From NCBI RefSeq assembly GCF_029626235.1, contig NZ_JARUBO010000005.1, positions 4,372,501-4,436,500 of the forward strand: a stretch of DNA of 64,000 bases, in the 5' to 3' direction. Positions within the stretch are counted from its first letter, which is position 1. Every line of letters begins with the position of its first letter. This document shows, piece after piece, positions 1 to 7,401 of this stretch. The stretch is from Micromonospora sp. WMMD1120. GTDB taxonomy: Bacteria > Actinomycetota > Actinomycetes > Mycobacteriales > Micromonosporaceae. Under the pieces are notes generated by a model. It was not told the origin of the DNA. It worked only from the letters and a program-made list of their open reading frames with translations, and searched no databases. The translations under genes and the position numbers were made by a program.

Positions 1-1
1 C

Positions 2-607
2 GGCACCCCGTGGCCGCTGGCCGCCGCCTCCGCCTTCGACGGCCAGGGCTCCTGCGGCAACGGGGCGGCGATGCGGGTGGGCCCGCTCGGCGCGTACTTC
101 GCCGACTCGACCACGCGCGCCGCCGCGCAGGCCCGCGCCTCGGCCGAGGTGACGCACGCGCATCCCGAGGGCATCGCCGGCGCGGTCGCGGTGGCCGTCG
201 CCGCCGCGCTGGCCGCCCGCGCCCGCCTGGACGGGCACCGGCCGGCTCCGGACCGGCTGCTCGCCGGGATCGCCGCCGCGCTGGACCCGGGCACCGAGGT
301 GCACCGTGGCGTGCACCGGGCGGCCGGGCTGCTCGGCCGGCCGCTGCCCCGGGTGGTGGCGGACCTCGGCAACGGCTCCCGGGTGACCGCCCAGGACACC
401 GTCGGGTTCACCCTCTGGGTGGCGGCCACCCACCTCGACGACTACCCGGCGGCGATCCAGACCTGCCTGCGGGCCGGCGGGGACGTGGACACCACGGCGG
501 CCATCGCCGGGGCGGTGGTCGCCGCGTACACGGGTGTCGGCACCCGCGGCGGCGTGCCCGAGGCGTGGCTGTCCGCCCGCGAGCCGCTACCCGCCTGGGC
601 GCCCTGA
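2..607 (+). CDS. ADP-ribosylglycohydrolase family protein (C-terminal part)
   Basis: The window opens inside this gene; the last 201 residues are present. GSCGNGAAMR followed by GPLGAYF matches the core of the ADP-ribosylglycohydrolase (DraG/ARH) family, and the later stretch with GGDVDTTAAIAGA carries the second metal-binding motif (GGDxDT). These enzymes remove ADP-ribose from proteins or small molecules using two Mg ions. The true start lies left of the window. The gene ends convergently with the YcnI-like gene, with a palindrome between them. Family assignment is firm; the substrate cannot be told. Confidence 0.88.
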   Translation, partial: GTPWPLAAASAFDGQGSCGNGAAMRVGPLGAYFADSTTRAAAQARASAEVTHAHPEGIAGAVAVAVAAALAARARLDGHRPAPDRLLAGIAAALDPGTEVHRGVHRAAGLLGRPLPRVVADLGNGSRVTAQDTVGFTLWVAATHLDDYPAAIQTCLRAGGDVDTTAAIAGAVVAAYTGVGTRGGVPEAWLSAREPLPAWAP

Positions 608-631
608 CCGGTCCGGCCGGCCCCCGGCGTT

Positions 632-706
632 GATCAACTCGGCTTCCTGGAAGTCGGGCCCTCCGCGCCGAATGGATGCCGCACCTTCCAGAAGCCCGAG
701 TCGATC
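632..706. repeat. Intergenic palindromic element, GATCAACTCGG family
   Basis: The left arm gatcaactcggcttcctgg is matched by an inverted right arm (684-706) with one indel and about two substitutions, giving a 75-bp imperfect palindrome. It lies between two convergent gene ends, touches the last codon of the minus-strand gene and could act as a two-way transcription terminator. Its size and GATC ends resemble the other palindromes in this window. Confidence 0.65.
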
Positions 707-1715
707 ATCGAGTAGCGGCCACCGGTTCGGCCGGCGTCGTGGACTGGGCGGCCTTCGTCGGGCTCTCGGCGGCCTTCGTCGGGCTTCCGGCGGGCTCTGC
801 CGGGCTCTCGGCGGCCTTCGTCGGGCTCTCGGCGGCCTTCGTCGGGCCCTCCGTTCGGCCGGTCACCTCGGCCAGGGTGGCGGGCCTGTCGGTGGCGCCG
901 GTGACCTCGGCGAGCGCCGCGGCCTCGTTCGGGTCACGTCGACGCAACCGGCTGACCAGCCAACCGATGGCCGCGCCACCGCCCAGCCCGGCGAGCAGGC
1001 CGGCGGCCAGCAGCCCGTCGGCGTTCCCGGACTCCTCGCCGCCGCCGTCCGCACGGCCGGCCGGATCGCCGTTGCCGCCGTTGCCGCCGTCGCCGTTGCC
1101 GCCGGCGGGCGCGCCGCCGGCCGGCGCCCCGGCGGCCGGAGCGCCGTGACCGCCGCCGTGTGCGGCCGGTCCGGCGGCGCCCGGGGCCGCCGGCAGCAGG
1201 GTGAGCGCCGGCGCCCGGCGCGCCCCGCTGGCGTCCGCCCACCGGACGACGGTGCCGTCGGCGTACGTCTGCACGACCTCGAAGGTGAGCCGCTCCACCT
1301 GCGGCAGCGGCCCCATGGACAGCGGCAACCGGGCCGGGCCGGGGCCGATGTCGCCCACCCGGACCCAGGTCACCGCGGTGGTCACCGTGCTCACCCCGGA
1401 GGAGTGCAGGCCGGCCACCGGCTTGTCCAGCTCACGGGAGCTGATCCGGGGCGCCCACCCGTCCACCGACATCGGGTAGACCTCGGCGATCGGCGCGCCG
1501 GCCGGCAGCCTGATCTCCACCTGGGTGGTCTTCGTGCCGGGTCGATCCTCGGCGACGGTGAACTCCAGCCGTACGGCGTCGCCCTGCCTCGCCTCGCTCG
1601 GCGTGGTCGTCACGTCCGCGTGCGCCGTCCCGGGCCAGAGCAGCAACCCGACGGCGGTCAGCGCGGTCACCGCCGCGATCCGCCGTCGGCGCTCGCCGCC
1701 GTGCGTGCTCCCCAT
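705..1715 (-). CDS. YcnI-like (DUF1775) secreted, membrane-anchored protein
   Basis: 336 residues from the ATG at 1715, which follows a G-rich ribosome site. There is a signal peptide (about residues 10-32, ending THADV-like in AHADV), then a YcnI/DUF1775 domain ([42 protein letters not shown]). A Gly/Ala/Pro-rich linker leads to one C-terminal membrane helix ([21 protein letters not shown] split across it) and an RLRRR stop-transfer. The cytoplasmic tail has five heptads of the SPTKAAE type (DNA about 745-849). YcnI proteins bind copper and usually sit next to copper genes; none is seen here. A longer reading frame upstream lacks a good start. Confidence 0.8.
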   Translation of the reverse strand: MGSTHGGERRRRIAAVTALTAVGLLLWPGTAHADVTTTPSEARQGDAVRLEFTVAEDRPGTKTTQVEIRLPAGAPIAEVYPMSVDGWAPRISSRELDKPVAGLHSSGVSTVTTAVTWVRVGDIGPGPARLPLSMGPLPQVERLTFEVVQTYADGTVVRWADASGARRAPALTLLPAAPGAAGPAAHGGGHGAPAAGAPAGGAPAGGNGDGGNGGNGDPAGRADGGGEESGNADGLLAAGLLAGLGGGAAIGWLVSRLRRRDPNEAAALAEVTGATDRPATLAEVTGRTEGPTKAAESPTKAAESPAEPAGSPTKAAESPTKAAQSTTPAEPVAATR

Positions 1716-1903
1716 GTCGTGCCCCCATCCGTGTCCGCGCGGCCGGCACCGGTTTCCGGCCACACCCTCTAGTTCGGCTGTACGGCGGGAAAGGTTCAAC
1801 GCGGCCGGTAGGAAGGTGCCCTTCCGGACCCCGGGTGGGTGGCCCGATAGCATCGGCAGGGGCCGAGGATCGGCGCCGTTTCGTACCGCTTGGAGGAGTC
1901 ACC

Positions 1904-3913
1904 GTGTCCGCACCCCGTACCCCCGCCGTGGCCGACCCCGTCGTCGTCGCCGCCGGGACGACGGCGGCCGACGCGGTGGCCGCGGCCGGACTGCCCGCGA
2001 ACGGCCCCAAGGCGATCGTCGTGGTCCGCGACCCGCAGGGCCAGCTCCGTGACCTGGACTGGACGCCCGCCGAGGAGACCGTTGTCGAGCCGGTCAGCCT
2101 GGACTCGCCGGACGGGCTCAACGTGCTGCGGCACTCCACCGCGCACGTGCTGGCGCAGGCCGTGCAGGACGTCTTCCCCGAGGCGAAGCTCGGCATCGGG
2201 CCGCCGATCGAGAACGGCTTCTACTACGACTTCGCTGTCGACAAGCCGTTCCAGCCCGACGACCTCAGCAAGCTCGAGAAGCGCATGCAGGAGATCGTCA
2301 AGTCCGGGCAGCGGTTCCGTCGTCGCCGCTTCGGCAGCCTGGACGAGGCCCGCTCCGAGCTGGCCGACGAGCCCTTCAAGCTGGAGTTGATCGAGGTCAA
2401 GGGCGAGGGCCTGGACACCGACGAGGTGATGGAGGTGGGCGGCGGCGAGCTGACCATCTACGACAACCTCGACGCCAAGGAGGACAAGGTCTGCTGGTCG
2501 GACCTGTGCCGCGGGCCGCACCTGCCGACCACCCGCCTGATCGGCGCGTTCAAGCTGATGCGCTCGGCCGCCGCCTACTGGCGGGGGTCGGAGAAGAACC
2601 CGCAACTCCAGCGGGTGTACGGCACCGCGTGGCCGACCCGCGACGAGCTGAAGGCGTACCTGAAGCTGTTGGAGGAGGCCGCCCGGCGCGACCACCGCAA
2701 GCTCGGCGCGGACCTCGACCTGTTCAGCTTCCCCGACGAGATCGGCTCCGGCCTGGCGGTCTTCCACCCCAAGGGCGGCATCATCCGCCGGGAGATGGAG
2801 CACTACTCGCGGCGGCGGCACGAGGAGGCGGGGTACGAGTTCGTCAACACCCCGCACATCTCCAAGGCGCAGCTCTTCCACACCTCCGGTCACCTGCCGT
2901 ACTACGCGGACACCATGTTCCCGCCGATGCAGTTGGAGGGCGCTGACTACTACCTCAAGGCGATGAACTGCCCGATGCACAACCTGATCTTCAGGTCGCG
3001 CGGGCGGTCGTACCGTGAGCTGCCGCTGCGGATGTTCGAGTTCGGCACCGTCTACCGGTACGAGAAGTCCGGCGTGGTGCACGGCCTGACCCGGGTCCGG
3101 GGCCTGACCCAGGACGACTCGCACATCTACTGCACCCGCGAGCAGATGGCCGGTGAGCTGTCCGCGCTGCTCAGCTTCGTGCTGGACCTGCTGCGCGACT
3201 ACGGGCTGGACGACTTCTACCTGGAGCTGTCGACCCGGGACGACTCGCCCAAGTTCATCGGGGCCGACGAGGACTGGGCGGAGGCCACCGAGGCGCTGCG
3301 CACCGCCGCCGAGACCTCCGGCCTGGAGCTGGTGCCCGACCCGGGCGGCGCGGCGTTCTACGGGCCGAAGATCTCCGTGCAGGCGCGCGACGCGATCGGC
3401 CGGACCTGGCAGATGTCCACCATCCAGGTCGACTTCAACCAGCCGGAGCGGTTCGGGTTGGAGTACCAGGCCGCCGACGGCAGCCGGCAGCGCCCCGTGA
3501 TGATCCACCGCGCGCTGTTCGGGTCGATCGAGCGGTTCTTCGGGGTGCTCACCGAGCACTACGCGGGCGCGTTCCCGGCCTGGCTGGCGCCGGTGCAGGT
3601 GGTGGGCATCCCGATCCGCGAGGACCACACCGACTACCTGCACGGCTTCGTGGCGGCGCTGCGCGCCGAGGGCATCCGGGCGCAGGTGGACGCGGGTGAC
3701 GACCGGATGCAGAAGAAGATCCGTACGGCGCAGCAGCAGAAGATCCCGTTCATGGTGATCGCCGGTGACGACGACGTGGCCGCCGGCACGGTGTCCTTCC
3801 GCTACCGGGACGGCTCGCAGCGCAACGGCGTGCCGGTCGCCGAGGCGGTGACCCACGTGCTCGACGTGGTCAGCTCCCGGACCAACATCGGCCCGTCCGC
3901 CGCCGCGGAGTAG
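1904..3913 (+). CDS. thrS: Threonine--tRNA ligase
   Basis: 669 residues, starting at the GTG at 1904, 6 nt after TGGAGGA. The order is an N-terminal TGS domain (about 1-65), the second additional (editing-like) domain with [13 protein letters not shown], the class II catalytic core with the zinc/threonine site around MNCPMHN and motif 2 near [12 protein letters not shown], motif 3 near the [13 protein letters not shown] stretch, and a C-terminal anticodon-binding domain. It charges tRNA-Thr in the cytoplasm. The length is usual for the family. It heads the conserved run thrS-HIT-pgsA-pimA seen across actinobacteria. An upstream in-frame GTG/ATG extension lacks a ribosome site and was not used. 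Confidence 0.97.
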   Translation: MSAPRTPAVADPVVVAAGTTAADAVAAAGLPANGPKAIVVVRDPQGQLRDLDWTPAEETVVEPVSLDSPDGLNVLRHSTAHVLAQAVQDVFPEAKLGIGPPIENGFYYDFAVDKPFQPDDLSKLEKRMQEIVKSGQRFRRRRFGSLDEARSELADEPFKLELIEVKGEGLDTDEVMEVGGGELTIYDNLDAKEDKVCWSDLCRGPHLPTTRLIGAFKLMRSAAAYWRGSEKNPQLQRVYGTAWPTRDELKAYLKLLEEAARRDHRKLGADLDLFSFPDEIGSGLAVFHPKGGIIRREMEHYSRRRHEEAGYEFVNTPHISKAQLFHTSGHLPYYADTMFPPMQLEGADYYLKAMNCPMHNLIFRSRGRSYRELPLRMFEFGTVYRYEKSGVVHGLTRVRGLTQDDSHIYCTREQMAGELSALLSFVLDLLRDYGLDDFYLELSTRDDSPKFIGADEDWAEATEALRTAAETSGLELVPDPGGAAFYGPKISVQARDAIGRTWQMSTIQVDFNQPERFGLEYQAADGSRQRPVMIHRALFGSIERFFGVLTEHYAGAFPAWLAPVQVVGIPIREDHTDYLHGFVAALRAEGIRAQVDAGDDRMQKKIRTAQQQKIPFMVIAGDDDVAAGTVSFRYRDGSQRNGVPVAEAVTHVLDVVSSRTNIGPSAAAE

Positions 3914-4004
3914 ACACCCGACGCGCCCGGCGTGCGCCCGCCCGGCGTGCGGCGTGCGCCCGCCCGGCGTGCGTTCGCGCCCGGCACGATCGTGCTCGAT
4001 CCAT

Positions 4005-4042
4005 GAAGTAGTGGCCTCCCCGTCGGGGGAGGCCACTACTTC
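4005..4042. terminator. Perfect 17-bp hairpin after thrS (palindromic element core)
   Basis: gaagtagtggcctcccc pairs perfectly with its inverse around a GTCG loop. The flanks (about 3981-4062) continue as a weaker outer palindrome containing cgatc and gatc. It lies between the convergent thrS and peptidase genes. It lacks a T-run, so termination is inferred from strength and position. Its core closely resembles the palindrome broken by the IS element near 55.3 kb. Confidence 0.7.
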
Positions 4043-4094
4043 CATGTTCGTGCGCGATCTTCGTGCGTAAGTCCGCCTGCCGCCTGCCGCCTAC

Positions 4095-4148
4095 GGGCCG
4101 GGTGTCGCCTGCGGGCCGGGTGTCGCCTGCGGGCCGGGTGTCGCCCGC
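4095..4148. repeat. Three tandem 18-bp repeats
   Basis: gggccgggtgtcgcctgc occurs three times head to tail, the last copy with two changes. It lies just past the 3' end of the peptidase gene. No coding role is seen. Confidence 0.75.
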
Positions 4149-4158
4149 CGGTCGGGGG

Positions 4159-4887
4159 TCAGATGCCGCAGTTCGGCGCGGACCAGCCGCCGACCGCCGC
4201 GACGTGGGTGTGGTCGTTGTGGTCCGGGTAGCCGGGGCCGAGGATCTGCCCGAAGCCGTGGTTGCGGGCCTGCTGCGCGAGTCGGCAGAGCGACGGTGAG
4301 CCGGTCAGGTCCACGCCGTCGCCGTACAGGTGCCGGCTGTTCGACGCCCCACCGACCGCGCTGTTGCAGGCGTAGCTGCGGAAGCCGCTGCTGATCGAGA
4401 TGGCCACGTCGCCCAAGGCGTGTCGCATGGCCTGGAGCTTCCACATCGAGACCAGCGCGTTGGCCCGTGCCGTGCTCGCCGAGACCGCGCCGCCGGACCA
4501 GTCGCCGTTGCACTTGTTCAACTCGGCGTAGCTGAAGTTGGCCGGGGTGCAGTCGTTGTCCTGGAGCGCGTAGAGGCGGTTGAATGTCTGCGGGCCGGCG
4601 ATGCCGTCGGCGGGCAGCCCGTACGCCTGCTGGAAGCGGATCACCGCCGACCGGGTGGCGGGGCCGAACGCGCCGTCGATCCCCAGCACCGCGCCGTAGC
4701 CGGGGTAGCCGGCGACCCGGATCTGGAGTTGCCGGACGTCCTCGCCGGATGCCCCCTGGGACAGGGTCCGTCCCCAGGTGTAGCAGCCGTCCGCCTGTGC
4801 CGCGCCGGCGGTGAGGGTGACGCCGACCACTGTGGTGGTGGCGGTCAGCGCAAGTGCCGCGAGGAACCTGCCGAGCCGTCGGATCAT
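4159..4887 (-). CDS. Secreted peptidoglycan-binding protein with M15-type peptidase domain
   Basis: 242 residues. The ATG at 4887 is chosen because GGAGG lies 5 nt before it; an ATG four codons upstream contains that site. There is a signal peptide (RRLGRF, then an Ala/Thr-rich helix, cut after AAQA), one peptidoglycan-binding_1 repeat (LSQGASGEDVRQLQ to TFNRLYAL), and a D-Ala-D-Ala carboxypeptidase domain of the M15A type. Zinc ligands are visible in SRHLYGDGVD (H, D) and DHNDHTHVA (H). It probably trims cell-wall peptides outside the cell. The gene is monocistronic, convergent with thrS. The upstream region has TTGACG about 18 nt before an AT-rich hexamer, a possible promoter. Confidence 0.88.
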   Translation of the reverse strand: MIRRLGRFLAALALTATTTVVGVTLTAGAAQADGCYTWGRTLSQGASGEDVRQLQIRVAGYPGYGAVLGIDGAFGPATRSAVIRFQQAYGLPADGIAGPQTFNRLYALQDNDCTPANFSYAELNKCNGDWSGGAVSASTARANALVSMWKLQAMRHALGDVAISISSGFRSYACNSAVGGASNSRHLYGDGVDLTGSPSLCRLAQQARNHGFGQILGPGYPDHNDHTHVAAVGGWSAPNCGI

Positions 4888-5012
4888 CTCGCCCTCCATA
4901 TGGAAGCTCGTGGATGCATGGAATCTTCAAGCCTTGGAATTGATCCGTCAAGAACTTGCATCCATGGGTTTTTCGTGCCGGTGGGGTGTCGCGGCCCGCC
5001 CGGCCGGCTCCG

Positions 5013-5018
5013 TAGGAT
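5013..5018 (+). promoter_or_regulatory. -10 box (TAGGAT) for a probably leaderless HIT transcript
   Basis: TAGGAT ends 6 nt before the GTG start at 5025, so transcription would begin at or next to the start codon, as is common in actinobacteria. No clear -35 is seen. Confidence 0.45.
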
Positions 5019-5024
5019 CGGCTC

Positions 5025-5573
5025 GTGACAGGGGCGGATCGGCACACGGACAGCGGCGGCATGGCGGACGGTCTGGATCGGCTCTGGACGCCGCACCGGA
5101 TGACCTACATCTCCGGCGAGGACCGCCCGGCCGAGGGCTACGAGAAGCCCACCGGCTGCCCCTTCTGCCGGGCGCCGAAGCTGCCGCCGGAGGAGAGCCT
5201 GGTGGTGGCCCGGGGCGAGCACGTCTTCGTGGTGCTCAATCTTTATCCGTACAATCCGGGTCATTTGCTGGTCTGCCCCTACCGGCACGTGGCCGACTAC
5301 ACCGACCTGGACGTGCCGGAGACCACCGAGCTGGCGTCGTACACCCAGACGGCCATGCGGGTGATCCGCAAGGTCAGCAACGCGCACGGCTTCAACCTGG
5401 GGATGAACCAGGGCGGGGTGGCCGGCGCCGGCATCGCCGCGCACCTGCACCAGCACGTCGTTCCGCGCTGGGGTGGCGACGCGAACTTCATGCCGGTGAT
5501 CGGCCGCACGAAGGTCCTGCCGCAGCTCCTGCACGACACCCGCGACCTGCTCGCCCGCACCTGGCCGTCCTGA
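5025..5573 (+). CDS. HIT-family nucleotide hydrolase/transferase
   Basis: 182 residues from a GTG. The histidine triad HLHQHVVPRW is intact, preceded by NLYPYNPGHLLVCPYRH, the usual second half of the HIT fold. An N-terminal CPFC pair (residues about 45-48) is typical of the actinobacterial Ap4A phosphorylase-like group found next to thrS and pgsA. Likely substrate: diadenosine polyphosphates or AMP conjugates. The gene follows the thrS locus, separated here by the peptidase gene. The substrate is inferred from family only. Confidence 0.92.
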   Translation: MTGADRHTDSGGMADGLDRLWTPHRMTYISGEDRPAEGYEKPTGCPFCRAPKLPPEESLVVARGEHVFVVLNLYPYNPGHLLVCPYRHVADYTDLDVPETTELASYTQTAMRVIRKVSNAHGFNLGMNQGGVAGAGIAAHLHQHVVPRWGGDANFMPVIGRTKVLPQLLHDTRDLLARTWPS

Positions 5574-5813
5574 CCGCCGGGCGGGCGGTCGCGGCGCGGC
5601 GTCCGCGTCGGTCCGGCTGGTCGGCCGGCAGCGGGTCAGCTCCCGGTGGCGCGCCGAAGAACGACGCGTCGGCGTCGTCGGCCGGTTCGACGGACGCCCG
5701 CGCCCGCCGTCGCCTGGCGTCTCCATGCCGTACGGCACCTGCCGCCACGTGCCGCGTCACCACCTCCCGTCGATCCGCTACGCCCCGACCGGTCCAGGTG
5801 GCACGATCGGCCG

Positions 5814-6869
5814 ATGGCAGTCACGACACGGATGTTGGGGCGCAGCGGAATCGAGGTCAGCGCCCTCGGCATGGGGTGCTGGGCGATCAGCGGGCCCTGG
5901 GCGGAGGGCGGCCAGCCACTCGGTTGGGGTGCTGTCGACGACGACGAGTCGGTGCGGGCCGTACGGCGCGCGCTCGACCTCGGTATCACCCTCTTCGACA
6001 CCGCCGACACGTACGGGGCCGGACACGGTGAGCGGGTGCTCGGCCGGGCGCTCGCCGGCCGCCGGGACCACGCCGTGATCGCCACCAAGTGGGGTTACAC
6101 CTTCGACGAGGCCAGTCGCCAGGCCACCGGCGAGGACGCCTCACCCGGGTACCTGCGGCGGGCCGTGACCGCCTCGCTGCGCCGGCTGGGCACCGACCGG
6201 ATCGACCTCTACCAGCTACACCTGGCCGACCTGCCGGTGCCGAGGGCGCAGGCGCTCATCGGAACCTGCGAGGACCTGGTCGCCGAGGGCCTGATCCGCG
6301 GGTACGGGTGGAGCACCGACCGTCCCGACCGGGCCGCCGCGTTCGGGCACGCCACCAACGCGACAGCCGTCCAGCACACCCTGTCGGTGCTGCGCGACGC
6401 CCCCGACCTGCTCGCCATCTGCGACAAGTACGACCTGGCCAGCGTCAACCGGGAACCGCTCGCCATGGGGCTGCTCACCGGCAAGTACTCGGCCGGCTCG
6501 ACACTGCCCCGCGACGACGTACGCGGGTCGACACCGGGATGGTTGGAGTGGTTCCGGGGCGGCCGGCCGGCGCCGGAGTGGCTGCGCCGGGTCGGTGCCG
6601 TCCGGGCCGCCCTCACCGCCGACGGGCGCACCCTCGCCCAGGGCGCGTTGGGCTGGATCTGGGCGCGCAGCGGTCGTACCGTCCCGATCCCGGGCTGCCG
6701 GACCGTCGCCCAGGTCGAGGAGAACGCCGGGGCGCTACGCCGAGGCCCGCTCCCAGCGGACCAGTTCGTCGAGGTGGAACGCCAACTGGCCGCCCTCCGT
6801 ACGGCGGCCCTGCGCGACGCCGACCGCCCGCACTGGCCCCGCCCCACCACCCCCACAGTCCACCCCTGA
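5814..6869 (+). CDS. Aldo/keto reductase
   Basis: 351 residues from the ATG at 5814. The TIM-barrel AKR fold is shown by RSGIEVSALGMGCW at the N-terminus, the catalytic set D and Y in FDTADTYG, K in IATKWGYTF, H in YQLHLAD, and the NADPH site near PIPGCRTVAQVEEN. It should reduce carbonyl compounds with NADPH in the cytoplasm. The substrate is unknown. It is followed by two palindromic elements and a convergent EF-G2 gene. The 240 bp upstream show no convincing gene. Confidence 0.93.
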   Translation: MAVTTRMLGRSGIEVSALGMGCWAISGPWAEGGQPLGWGAVDDDESVRAVRRALDLGITLFDTADTYGAGHGERVLGRALAGRRDHAVIATKWGYTFDEASRQATGEDASPGYLRRAVTASLRRLGTDRIDLYQLHLADLPVPRAQALIGTCEDLVAEGLIRGYGWSTDRPDRAAAFGHATNATAVQHTLSVLRDAPDLLAICDKYDLASVNREPLAMGLLTGKYSAGSTLPRDDVRGSTPGWLEWFRGGRPAPEWLRRVGAVRAALTADGRTLAQGALGWIWARSGRTVPIPGCRTVAQVEENAGALRRGPLPADQFVEVERQLAALRTAALRDADRPHWPRPTTPTVHP

Positions 6870-6945
6870 CAACCCGCCCGCCCCTCGCCCGCCCCTCGCC
6901 CGCCCCTCGCCCCGGCACCCCTCACCCCGGCACCCCTCGCCCCGC

Positions 6946-7014
6946 CGATCTTGCACTTACTGTCGCGACATAAGCCGCAGGAGCGACATAAGGGCGACCG
7001 AAAGTGCAAGATCG
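6946..7014. repeat. 69-bp palindromic element, GATCTTGCACTT family, copy 1
   Basis: Its ends are cgatcttgcactt and the exact inverse (7002-7014). The interior is partly paired and contains gcgacataag twice. It aligns along its full length with copy 2 at 7142-7210. It lies between the convergent aldo/keto reductase and EF-G2 genes. Confidence 0.85.
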
Positions 7015-7141
7015 CGAAGGTGGGAGGCCCATCGCGCCCCCCGGGTCATCTCCAGCGCGCCGTGCCCGACCACCCAGCCCCAGCGCGCTCTCCCCAACCC
7101 ACCCCGCCCGTTCCGCCGCGCCCCGGGCCGCCGAGTCCCAA

Positions 7142-7210
7142 CGATCTTGCACTTTGTGTCGCGGCATATGCCTCGGAGGGGGCATAACGCCGACACAATG
7201 TGCAAGATCG
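7142..7210. repeat. 69-bp palindromic element, GATCTTGCACTT family, copy 2
   Basis: Twenty-base arms (7142-7161 and 7191-7210) pair with a single mismatch; inside them GGCATATGCC and GGCATAAC extend the hairpin. It has the same length as copy 1 with paired changes in the stem, which argues that the folded form is maintained. Together the two copies fill much of the 532-bp gap between AKR and EF-G2; no gene is seen in this gap. Confidence 0.85.
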
Positions 7211-7379
7211 CCGGGCCGGGTTGGGGCCGAGGGCCGAGGGCCGAGGGCCGGGCCGGGCCGGGTTGGGGCCGAGGGCCGGGGGCCGGGGGCCGGGTCGGGG
7301 GCCGGGCCGGGCCGGGTTGGGCCGAGGGCCGGGCTGGGCGGGCCGGGCCGGGGCGGGGCGGGGCGGGGCGGGGCGGGGA
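7211..7379. repeat. G-rich low-complexity tract with G-quadruplex motif
   Basis: Short repeats of gccgagg and gggccg are followed at 7350-7378 by six GGGG runs separated by single C residues. The plus strand has strong G-quadruplex potential. It sits just past the 3' end of the EF-G2 gene, so the C-rich strand is the one that matches its transcript. No coding content is seen. Confidence 0.75.
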
Positions 7380-7401
7380 GGAAAGGGGGCAGGGGCCTCG
7401 G

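Noticed and set aside
1796..4045. Long minus-strand open frame opposite thrS (about 749 codons)
   Set aside because: It is the mirror of thrS in GC-rich DNA; the translation is low-complexity Val/Leu/Gln/Arg with no domain, while the plus strand is a clear thrS.
5488..5763. Minus-strand frame between the HIT and aldo/keto reductase genes
   Set aside because: It runs into the HIT gene, has no ribosome site and shows Arg/Ala-rich shadow composition.
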